Positions 55,701 through 64,000 of a DNA stretch of 64,000 nucleotides are shown here, piece after piece. The stretch spans positions 111,091,745 through 111,155,744 of the forward strand of contig JARCOQ010000002.1 in NCBI GenBank assembly GCA_029207755.1, in the 5' to 3' direction. The first letter of the stretch is position 1, and each line of letters begins with the position of its first letter. The notes below the pieces were generated by a model, which was not told the origin of the DNA, searched no databases, and saw nothing but the letters and a program-made list of their open reading frames with translations. Source of the stretch: Chamaea fasciata (taxonomy: Eukaryota; Chordata; Aves; Passeriformes; Sylviidae). Both the position numbers and the translations under genes were made by a program.

Positions 55701-58530
55701 ACCTGGGTGTGTTTCTTCTTCAAAATCAGGGGGAAAAAAAATCTGCAGAGACCAGTGTGGATGACTTTCTGCAGAGCATTTCTTTCACCTTTCTCCCTAA
55801 AACAGGGGAGGGTTTGCCAGAGTTCATACTGAGAGAGGGAGGTTGATGAGCCAAAGGATTAACATGAGGAAACAGATTGTCCCTTACAAGTGTGCTGACA
55901 AATGATGTAATTATAACCAGGAGTGGGCTCATTTCCTTTTTTCGGTGTGTGGGTTACAGCTCCTTTGTGTGGCACTGATCCTGCCAGTGCTACAGCAAGA
56001 ACATCCTTCCCAATGAAGGAATGGGAACACTTGCACTGCACAGGAGAGTTCCTGCGGGGAATAAGCAACACCTGGTTTCAACCACCCTCTGTGGCTGGGC
56101 TTCCCACACACCAAAGCAGGTGCCTTTACAGCCTCACAAGCCCCCCAAGAAACAAAGCAAACAAGGGGCACAGCACATCCCTCAGCTGAAAGTACCAGCA
56201 TCTGAGAGGTTATTTTTGCAATTGGACTAATCCGAATACGCTGCACTCTCCAAGGGTGCGACTCATCCGAGAGGAGCTGACGTGGGAGAGCTGCAAGTAC
56301 AGACTACCTGTCATGAATTTATGGGTTTATGTTGGGGCCAGAGCCTGAGAGACTTCCTTCCCCAAATGTCTGTCAGGAACATTGGATAGAGTCTCTCTCC
56401 CCTCTGGAAGCTGGGCTTTATGTATCTGAGAGGAGATACAGTAAGAACAGAGCCTGGTTTTCATTACAGAGCCACATACAGGATAACCCGTGTATCCCTC
56501 CCTGATATCTGTGTGATACCTGTGTATCCCTCACTGATCCTCTGCCAGCTGAGCAGAGCAGCTTCTCTTACAGACCCTGAGCCTAAAACCACAAACAACT
56601 TGGAGAAAGTGAGCAAAACGTAGCATCCAGAGCAGAACACCAGCCTACAGGTTCCTTGCCAAAAAGCTCCTCCATACTGAAATGTATTTCATTATGAATG
56701 GCAACACTGGAGCGACTGCATTTACACAGCTTACCTAAGTTGCCATATATCACAACTGAAGAGCATGTTCTGTCAGCTCTTCCATTACAGGCCATCAGCT
56801 CCCTGCAATCCCACATAACACTTACATTAATTTTCATAGTTTAATCTCCCAATGTGTTGATTTATAATGGCTGTAGACTAGGGGTTATCCTACATAGAAC
56901 CCAATTATCTACTCAGCTTCTCCAAACCTCTTTGAACAATGGTGTGGGTTATTTCCAGTGTTTAGACAATATAAAACAGGAGCATTTGAAGTGTGATTTT
57001 TTCATGCCCAATGCCAACTAGGGCCTGAGCCTAAAGCCTTACAGGAGCAAGCAGCTCATATCCTCAGAAAAGCCTCACTATTAACACAGCAATAGTTTTC
57101 AGCATGAGATCAGATTCCAAATTATTAAAAGCGTAAAGAAATTCTTACAAGCAAATTAAAAATAAAAACTCCTATATGTCCCCACTCTTATCCAACCAAA
57201 CTCATTTTGAAGTTTCTACTATGGTCTTCTATTACAATACCTTTTTTCCTGACAATTTGCCTGCAAGTCTATTTAATTTCCCCTCTCCTGTGCTTCTCAG
57301 TAGGCAGGACAAAAAGCACAGTAAAGGCAGGGACAAGAAGCATAAAAAGAGACTGAACCAGACACCTCAGAGAGTTTTTGTTGATGGTACTTCATATTGA
57401 TGATTTACGAAATGTGGGTGCCTGTCAGTGGACTGCAGAGCTGTAATTTCAGTGTTCATTCTGGTGACTCATTTACCCAAAGTGGGAGTTGGATGCTGAG
57501 CTGAGCACTAAGGTAAGTGGCCGTGCATACTGGGAGGGGATGGAGAATGGAAACCAATTAGATGATTCACTGCTGAAGCAGGAGGTGACATTTGGGCTAA
57601 GGAGCCTTCTAAACACTCTAAACATTTTCAGAAATCCAGCCCTCTGTTAAGCTCTGTGAGAAGAAGAAGGCATCCACAGGGAGGAAGTTTTGCAAAGGTC
57701 TGAAAGAGGTGAACAACGAAACTGCACTCAGAGCAGTGCTGACCCACGGGCAGAAGAAGAAACACTGACAAACTGCTCACAAGAGGAGACCCTGGCCTCA
57801 GAGATGGGCACTGAAGAGTGTAAGGGGATTCTGAAGTTTGACACACAGTTCAGCTGCAGAGACATCTACACGAGACACTAAGACAGACCTCTGCCTCTGC
57901 AACCCACACAATAATCTCGGGCTCTTTTTTCAAAAAAAAATTGCTCATATGCTCAGTACCTGAGCCAGTATCACAATTGTCCCTTACCACAGCTGCTGAT
58001 ACTGGATGAAGATGGCATCGAGACAGAAGTAACAACTCCTATCAGTCCAGAAAAGGTTGGAGGCGCAGAGGAGCTTTACTTCCCACTTTTTTTTTTGAAT
58101 GACGGAGTGACAACACACATCAGACCCTTGACTTCTGTATGATTTCCCAGTACCCCAGGAAAAAAAAGAAAAAGGGCTGTTCTGACCTGCTCTGAAAGAA
58201 TCTACATCTAACTTATCGTTTCTCTCATCTCTGTGTGCAAACAGATACATGTGCTTTGGGTTTTTTTGGGTTTTTTTTTGGTTAACAGAAGCAAAACCAA
58301 GAAAAACCCCTCCCCAGCCCCACCTTTATCCATCCCATCCCAGCATACTCACGGCTCCAAAGGGAATAGGCAAGGCGACAGTTTACTCGGCGATAAAGCT
58401 GCTTGTTGATGGGCCAGAGGACCAGCGTGCATAGTTGAATGAAGTTAATGATCAGTCCACTGACAACAAAGACGAACCCAATGAGGAGGTGAACTATGAA
58501 CTGGGTCTTCAGGAAGGCAATGAAGCCCAT
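46663..58530 (-). CDS. AGPAT3: AGPAT3, 1-acyl-sn-glycerol-3-phosphate acyltransferase 3 (complete, 8 coding exons)
   Basis: AGPAT3 (LPAAT-gamma) transfers an acyl group from acyl-CoA to lysophosphatidic acid and other lysophospholipids in ER and Golgi membranes. Joining 58353-58530, 53816-53985, 53465-53626, 51876-52029, 51366-51468, 48912-48987, 47394-47592 and 46663-46751 gives 1,131 bases: 376 codons and a TAA, the length of human AGPAT3. Seen in order are an N-terminal membrane segment (about residues 11-40), motif I NHNFEID (95-101, His96 and Asp101 catalytic), a motif II region with LLYVPLIGW (126-134), motif III EGTR (176-179), motif IV LPRTKGF (205-211), paired hydrophobic segments near the C-terminus (about 306-350) and a terminal KKKE that fits a di-lysine ER-retrieval signal. 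All phases agree. It could be confused only with AGPAT4 or AGPAT5; the C-terminal SFGVRRLIGVTEIEKGSSYG is AGPAT3-like. Confidence 0.97.
47394..47592 (-). CDS. AGPAT3: AGPAT3 coding exon 7 (codons 282-348)
   Basis: Acceptor TCCTCCAG, donor GTAATA. Encodes DALQEMYNQEGIFPGKKFKP and PRRPWTLLNFLFW, then a long hydrophobic stretch with SPLFTFGFGVFASGSPLLIL that should form the C-terminal membrane segments. Exit phase 1. Confidence 0.96.
48912..48987 (-). CDS. AGPAT3: AGPAT3 coding exon 6 (codons 256-281)
   Basis: Acceptor TAAACTAG, donor GTAAAT. The 76 bases encode RRFPLEDIPQDEKEAANWLH and KLYQEK. Exit phase 0. Confidence 0.95.
49660..49707 (+). mobile_element. Very short CR1-like 3' end
   Basis: ACCCTTCCAACCCAAACCCC followed by ATGATTCTGTGA matches the last bases of CR1 elements. 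Only about 45 bases are recognisable, so this is either a severely truncated insertion or a decayed copy. Confidence 0.5.
51366..51468 (-). CDS. AGPAT3: AGPAT3 coding exon 5 (codons 222-256)
   Basis: The acceptor is AAACAG behind a pyrimidine tract with a 15-base T run; the donor is GTGAGC. Encodes VSAVYDVTLNFRGNKNPSLL and GILYGKKYEADMCV. Exit phase 2. Confidence 0.95.
51876..52029 (-). CDS. AGPAT3: AGPAT3 coding exon 4 (codons 171-221, motifs III and IV)
   Basis: Acceptor GTCTTGCAG, donor GTACTG. Encodes FLLYCEGTRFTETKHRISME, then YHLLPRTKGFTTAVQCLRGT. Exit phase 1. Confidence 0.96.
53465..53626 (-). CDS. AGPAT3: AGPAT3 coding exon 3 (codons 117-170)
   Basis: Acceptor TTTTCTCCAAG, donor GTAAGT. 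Encodes SSKVLAKRELLYVPLIGWTW, CKRKWEEDRD and LSDYPEYMW. It is separated from exon 2 by a short 189-base intron. Exit phase 0. Confidence 0.96.
53816..53985 (-). CDS. AGPAT3: AGPAT3 coding exon 2 (codons 60-116, motif I)
   Basis: Acceptor TTTGCTAG, donor GTATGT. Encodes QLVMLLEWWSGTECTLF and the catalytic NHNFEIDFLCGW, ending ERFGVLG. Exit phase 0. Confidence 0.96.
53986..58352 (-). other. AGPAT3: AGPAT3 intron between coding exons 1 and 2 (4.4 kb)
   Basis: A GTGAGT donor and a TTTGCTAG acceptor. The content looks unique, with mixed composition. Open frames up to about 145 codons lie on both strands but resemble no family I know. I recognised no CR1 or LTR copy. Confidence 0.8.
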
Positions 58531-58579
58531 GATAACCACTCAGAAGCGTGTGCAAGGGCCGTCACTCAGAATAACTGTC
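58353..58579 (-). CDS. AGPAT3: AGPAT3 first coding exon (5'UTR 58531-58579, codons 1-59)
   Basis: The exon begins after CTCTTTCAG at 58580, so at least one noncoding exon lies upstream. The start is ATG 58528-58530; an in-frame TGA at 58540-58542 excludes any earlier start in this exon. It encodes MGFIAFLKTQ, the hydrophobic span FIVHLLIGFVFVVSGLIINF and CRLAYSLWS. Donor GTGAGT, exit phase 1. Confidence 0.95.
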
Positions 58580-60848
58580 CTGAAAGAGTGGGAAAAAAAA
58601 GCAACAGAGAAAAGGGTCAAATGGAAAGTGGATTTACAAGCTCTGAGGAAGGATGAAGCAAAAGCCCTGGAGCAGTCCAGGCTCATTCATCAAGAGAAAC
58701 CCAACCCAATAAACACTGTGCTCTCCAAGCCTGCCTCATGCAGGTCTTCACACAATAAACTGGTGATGGTGCGAATCCCTGCCCAAAATAGGAAGGAATC
58801 ATTATTTACAATTTACAGCACACCAGGAAGATTACTGTTTGCTGAAGAGACAAATCTCACACCTCTCTTCAAACAAATACCACATAATTGGGAGTTAATG
58901 CTGGGAGGAACACTGAGCCCTGCACTCACGGTGAACAGGGAAGCCCTGATGGGCAAACAGGGGCTGTATCTTTAGGGATGCTGTCCTGAACCGCAACACG
59001 AGCCTCACCCTGCAAAGAGCAGGGCTGGTCACACACAGCATCAGTCTGGCAAACACTAAGGCACGGAAATGGAAATCAGGTATTCCCACATTCAAAACCC
59101 ATCCTGCAGCAGGTTTAATAACTTCTCACTTTGTCAAGGCACAGTTCTGTGATCAAATATACCAGTTAGTGTTGGTGAAAAATGCAAAATGATAAAAAAG
59201 CCTCAGGCTATGTAGCAGTACAAAGCTGATATGGAAAGGGCATTGGTGCAGAATCTTGATTTTACTGAATCAGCCAGAGCACTTAGCTCTGAGCATGTGC
59301 CACATTTATACCTGGTGCAGAAAGACTGGCAATGTCTGAACCAGCAGAATGCCACAGGAGCTTAGACAAGCCTGATCCACTACAAATCCTGCCAGCACAA
59401 CATTAACTCAGCAAACTGTATTTACCAAGCCACCAAACTGAGTTTACTGCAAACCCCACATTATCCAGCCCATTTGACCTGTAGGATCCTGGAAGCCCTG
59501 CAAGGCCAGCCAGGCTGTCAAACCATAGCTTCGAGGTCTCACCCAAAAAATAAAAGCTTGACCCTGATTTTCTGCCACAGCTTCCACAAGTGTGCAAATG
59601 ACCAGATCAAGCAGTAGATGGTAACAAATACTTGGGACAAATCAGGTGTCCCAAGGTGATGTGGACCTGCTGTCCAAAAATAAAGTCCCTGCCAGCCGTG
59701 AGGAATCAAATAATTTTCACTCACCACCTGCTTACAGTGTGCTGCTATTTATAAAACTCTACAGCATTTTAATTGTGAAAGCTTGTTTTCTATCCTCTCT
59801 TCTACCAATCAGGTACAATCTTTCAAGGCACAGAGTGTTTAGGTTTCACACAATTAACATCCATTTGCATCATTAGTAACCTACCCACTTCAGAAGCACA
59901 TTAGAGAGGAGAAAAAAAAAGCCTGGTTGAACACAGCCGGTATTGTGCCTACCACAGAAAGCAAAGCAAAGCAAGAGGAATAGTATTGGAGATCACGATA
60001 AATAATCTCCTGTAAGGATGAAAGAAACATTTCTTCCACTAATAAATTGCTTTAAGAACAGCTGTTGGAAAGCAGAGACTTCTGTTTGAAAAGGACCAAG
60101 TGGAGCCCTCCTTCCTCTTCCCTCCCCAAAAGGCTGCAGTTGTCTCACACAGCCAAAGCACCACACCAGGGCTCACACATTGCTGTGTGAGGGAGGCAGC
60201 TGTGGCATCCAGTGACTCCCTAGCACTGGGCCTGTTTGTCTTTTCCACTGGCATGCTCTAATAAATACTGCCAAACATTAAACACCAAGTTCTTCACTTC
60301 CAAGACCAGAGTCATTCTCTTCATCTGGAGTATCTCAAAATCCAGCTCAAACAAACAAGAAAAGAACAATTCCTTCCACCCCTGCAAGCTCTTTCTTGAG
60401 TTCTTGCTTGTCCTCTGCAGAGCCATGTGCAAGCAGCTTTGCTGATGACACTGTCTCGTGTCAAACCATTCAAAGGCTGGACTTGAGGATCTTGGAAGCT
60501 CTTCCAACATGATTCTATCTATGACAGTCGTTAGAGCAGCACTTGCAGCCTTTTGCTGCACAGCTCGGCCCCTCTCAGACAGGGCCACAAAGCACACACA
60601 AATGGCACAAGGAGAAATAGCAATGTCAGGCATTATCTGTCCTCAAATAAAATGGTTTGGCTCCACTTCCACAGCCTCTTGGCTTCGAGCAGAGTCTGTG
60701 GCACTCTGGTATTTGTCTCTTACATTATGGACACTGTTGTTTTTCACCCCTCCTTACACTGCAGCAGGATGGTTTCTCTAGCTTTGTTAGACATGGAAAA
60801 CAGGATTTATCACTCTAGCACCAGCATCCTGCCTCACATGCTGGGCAC

Positions 60849-61135
60849 CACAGAATCATTAAGGTTGGAAAAGCCCTCCAAGACCATTGAGTCCAATCTT
60901 TGACCAACTACTACCTCGTCAACTAAACCACAGCCCTAAATCTTACATCCAGTCACTCCTTCAACACCTCCAGGAATGGTAACTCCACCATTTCCCCAGG
61001 TAGTTTCAGTGCTTAACAACACCTTCCATGAAGAAATTCCTCCTGATATCCAATCTGAGCCTTCCTGGCACAGCTTGAGATCATTTCCTCTCATCCTGTT
61101 GCTGTTGTCTGATCCTTCCAGTTTCGCTGCTGGAT
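60849..61135 (-). mobile_element. CR1 LINE 3' fragment, antisense
   Basis: Plus-strand landmarks are CACAGAATCATTAAGGTTGG, AAGACCATTGAGTCCAA, CACCTCCAGGAATGGTAACT, TTCCATGAAGAAATTCCTCC and CTCATCCTGTTGCTGTTG. The 3' terminus is at the left. Confidence 0.88.
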
Positions 61136-61668
61136 AAAGAACCTGCCAGTCTCCGTTTTGACAATCCCTCACTTAACTGTATTTGACTTTTAAGATGATT
61201 AGAAGTTAACCTTAATCCAGGAATTCTTTCGTTTTCTGCATCCCTGCCCATGTAGGCCAGCCAGGCAATTTAGGGACAGGGCAGCAGGCAAAAGGTGGTC
61301 AGCAGCTGTTCTGCTGTATCCCATGGTCAGGGTGGGGGGAGGATGGGGAAATCAGTATTTGCTGAAACAAGGAAAAGCACCACTTCTGCATTTGACATAA
61401 GTATTAAGATCAGCTTAGTGAAGAATCTAGGAAGTAAACATCGGCCCCAGTCTAAGATAGCAAATCTCAGCACCATTAATTTTTTTTTTTTTTTAACCTA
61501 GCCAAATCATCTGCATTTATTAAAGACCTGCTGGTAAAATCTCATTTTAGCCCTTGTTTTCCTAAAACATTGTAGCTTCCCAGCATTGACCTTTCACCAC
61601 AAAATCTTCACTTCCTCCTGTACAGCCACAGAGAACTGTGGGGAATTTTAGTACTCTCCCTGCTTTCA

Positions 61669-61796
61669 CAGAATCAGAGAGTGGTTTGGGTTGGAAGAAG
61701 CATTAAATATCACCTACTTCCAAACCCCACATCATGGGCAGGGACACTTTCCACTAGACCAGGTTGCTCAGAGCCCCATCCAGCCTGGTCTTGATC
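61669..61796 (-). mobile_element. CR1 LINE 3' fragment, antisense (short)
   Basis: Plus-strand landmarks are TTCACAGAATCAGAGAGTGG, TTTGGGTTGGAAG, ATGGGCAGGGACACTTTCCA, CTAGACCAGGTTGCTCAGAG and CCCATCCAGCCTGGTCTTGA. The fragment breaks off about 100 bases left of the LTR-like repeat. Confidence 0.88.
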
Positions 61797-61902
61797 TTTT
61801 ATCTGCTCTGAGGAAAAAATTCCTAAATGCTTTGCAACCTTCAGGGCTCTCTCCCTTATTTCTGTGTCTCTCAAGAAAAGGGCAAGGAGACAAATGTCTT
61901 GG

Positions 61903-62990
61903 TGCGGTGGGCTGACCCTGGCTGGAGGACTGGTGCCCACCAAGGCCACTCTGTCACTCCCCTCCTCACCTGGAGAGGGAAAACACAACAAAAGGCTTGT
62001 GGGTGAGGGTACGGACAGGGAGAGATCACTCACCAATTACTGCCATGGGCAGAACAGACTCCATGTGGGGAAATCAGCTCCATTTCTTACCAATCAAAGC
62101 AGAGAGTGGTAATGAGAAATAAAACCACATCTTCAAACACTTTCTCCCAACCCCTCCCTTTTTTGTTGGGCTCAACTTCCTGATTTTCTGTATTTCCTCC
62201 CACCCAGCAGTGCATGGGGACAGGGGATGGAGCTGTGGTCAGTCCATTACTCATCTCTGCTCCTTCTTCCTCGGAGAGAGAACTTCTCACACACTTCCCC
62301 TGTTCCAGAGTGAAGTCTCTCCCACAAGAGACAGTCCTCCATGAACTTCTCCAATAGGAGGTCTTCACCAGCTGGTCCAGCCTGGTTCCTTCCCATGGGG
62401 TGAAATCCTTCAGGAACAGGCTTGCTCCAGACTGGGTCCCTTGCAGGGTCACAAGTCCTGCCAGCAAACCTGCTCCAGGGTGGGCTTCCCACAGGCTCAC
62501 AGCCTTCTTCAAGCTCTTGGGTGGGCTCCTCCAGGGGCTGCAGATGGATCTCCATGGCTTGCAAGGGCACAGCTGCCCTGGCAGGGTCTGCAGAGGATTC
62601 TCCGCTCCAGTGCCAGGAGCACCTCCTGCCCCTCCTTCTGCACTGACCTTGGAATCTCCTGGGCTTCTCCCACATATTCACTCTCCTCTCCCTGGCTACA
62701 ATTGTTGCTGTGGAGTTCTTTCCCACCTTCCTTCTTCCATACACTATCCCAGAGGTGGTACCAGCATCTCTGATGGGCTCCGTCTTGGCCAGGGGGTCTA
62801 TCCTAGACTTGAGGACAGAGTTGTGTCTTGAAGCCCCACGTCCATGTGGATTCTGTGGTTTCCAAAAGATACTAATTGCCTCTCAGCAGAAGTCAGAATA
62901 TAACCATTCTCCTTTACTCAGCTTTCTACATTCATGGAACTCCTAATGATAAAACTTCCTGGAGGCTTCTACCCCTGCCAAGTGCCACTG
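61903..62990 (+). mobile_element. Avian LTR-like repeat (~1.1 kb, probable solo LTR)
   Basis: It opens TGCGGTGGGCTGACCCTGGC and continues with GGACAGGGAGAGATCACTCA, CCAATTACTGCCATGGGCAG and ATGAGAAATAAAACCACATC. It then has a CCTGCTCCAG-rich degenerate tandem section (about 62,295-62,600) and ends with ACCTCCTGCCCCTCCTTCTG, CACTGACCTTGG and a diverged tail. This pattern matches a long LTR family of endogenous retrovirus origin common in birds. There is no internal coding region or second LTR. Open frames of up to 165 codons inside it are not viral genes; they follow from the repeat's composition. The ends are approximate and I found no target duplication. Confidence 0.72.
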
Positions 62991-64000
62991 GAATGTGCCA
63001 CCAAGTTCAAAGTCATTAGAAGGGAGAATGACAGAGAAGTGTGACTGCATCGGCACCATTTCATCAAGAAATCAGGTTAAAAAAACCCCCAATGCACAAC
63101 ATGCACGTTACAGCATTTCGTGACACATAGCTATTTATGAACTCAAAAGTAAAAATTAAGCCACTAATCATTATAAGCCACTATAAGACAATATATTCCA
63201 TTTGAACTCCAGATTTTAATTAATTTTTTGCTGTCACGCGTGTGCAATCCCTCTGAAGTTCATGATGTTTGCATGAAATATGAGCATGAATTTAGAAACC
63301 GGTCTACTGATCCTAATATTCCAACCCAGTGAGACTTCATGTGCTTGACAACAACAAAAACTGTGGCAGGAAGAAATTTACATCTCCAGACCTTTGCCTT
63401 CAGTTTTTCTGAACGTGCTTTTTCCATCCCCGCTCTGCCATCTTTATCTCCACCCTTGAAACCAACTACAGACATCATTTGCCCTGACCACCTTGCTCCC
63501 ACCCTGAAATCTGGTATTTTACCTACTTTTGCTATTTGAGAAATGAGTGACACTTTTAGATCATTGAATTTTACCTTTCACCACCACATTTTAAAATACC
63601 GTATTTTTCAGATGAAGCTTTCTAAGCCTCCTTGATGTCTGTGTAAACATGGCAAACCCTGCCTGAGAGGAAGGGTTAATGATGTTGCAAGTCGGAAGCA
63701 GCACATAAAAGGCATTTTGTTGCCCATCAAGAGTTTCCTGACGATTTTTCAGAATTCTACAAACACTGCTCATCAAAAACACACAAGGAAGATAAAAGCT
63801 ATTCTTTATTCAAAGTGAGATCTACCTGTTGCATGAGCTGCTTCCTGAGTATGGGGACAGATAAAAGCAGAAGAAACCAGGAGCTCAAGGCAATGGCTTT
63901 TTCTCAGTATACTTTCTATGCTTCCAACCTTTCTGATGACCCAGCTCAGGCTACTTCTCTTTCAAAAGCATGAAAAACACCAGCCCAACTGTCTGTTCCC

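Larger units (their letters stand above)
58580..64000 (-). other. AGPAT3: AGPAT3 5' intron (between noncoding exon and first coding exon)
   Basis: It lies upstream of the CTTTCAG acceptor. No CpG island is visible up to the window end, so the promoter should lie further right. It contains two antisense CR1 fragments (60,849-61,135 and 61,669-61,796) and an LTR-like repeat (61,903-62,990); the rest appears unique. An unrecognised noncoding exon within it cannot be excluded. Confidence 0.7.

Noticed and set aside
58531..58539. Possible start three codons upstream of the AGPAT3 ATG
   Set aside because: The upstream codon is GTG, and an in-frame TGA sits immediately before it, so the conserved ATG at 58528-58530 is the start.
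58496..58975. 159-codon plus-strand frame over the AGPAT3 first coding exon
   Set aside because: It partly shadows the real exon on the other strand and continues into intron, with no recognisable domain.
62247..62744. 165-codon minus-strand frame and 143-codon plus-strand frame
   Set aside because: Both lie inside the LTR-like repeat; frames on both strands reflect repeat composition and do not resemble viral or host proteins.

Overview
The window is vertebrate nuclear DNA, almost certainly from a bird and plausibly a passerine. The signs are split genes with GT-AG introns, several truncated CR1 LINE fragments whose 3' ends carry the short ATTCTRTGA-type tail, and LTR-like repeats of a kind common in bird genomes. 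I see no operons, no CRISPR array, no rRNA or tRNA gene and no prokaryotic mobile element. Protein-coding content is low and both recognised genes are on the minus strand.

Left part (1-26,340): the 5' part of TRAPPC10, a large subunit of the TRAPPII tethering complex. It runs right to left from an ATG at 25,941 inside a CpG-rich promoter (about 25,690-26,340). Fourteen coding exons can be joined with consistent phases and give the first 750 codons; the remaining third of the protein lies left of the window. Intron 1 is 9.2 kb and carries two CR1 copies. Intron 12 has the hallmarks of a minor-spliceosome (U12-type) intron.

Middle (26,365-40,500): gene-poor intergenic DNA between the TRAPPC10 promoter and the end of AGPAT3. 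It holds two antisense CR1 fragments, one of them touching the promoter island, and one LTR-like fragment at 30,756. I found no convincing gene here.

Right part (40,500-64,000): AGPAT3, an acyltransferase of the lysophosphatidic acid acyltransferase family. It is complete for coding sequence in eight exons (58,530 down to 46,663), giving 376 residues, the same length as the human protein. Its 3'UTR extends leftward by at least 3 kb and perhaps 6 kb. Its noncoding first exon(s) and promoter are probably right of the window. The 58,580-64,000 stretch is 5' intron with two antisense CR1 fragments and a roughly 1.1 kb LTR-like repeat.

The order AGPAT3 then TRAPPC10 in the same transcriptional direction matches the arrangement I recall from human 21q22.3, so this is conserved synteny. 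The two genes share an endomembrane theme (ER/Golgi lipid acylation and Golgi vesicle tethering), but nothing in the sequence suggests co-regulation. I did not find a new biological system. The most interesting signal is the U12-type intron in TRAPPC10.
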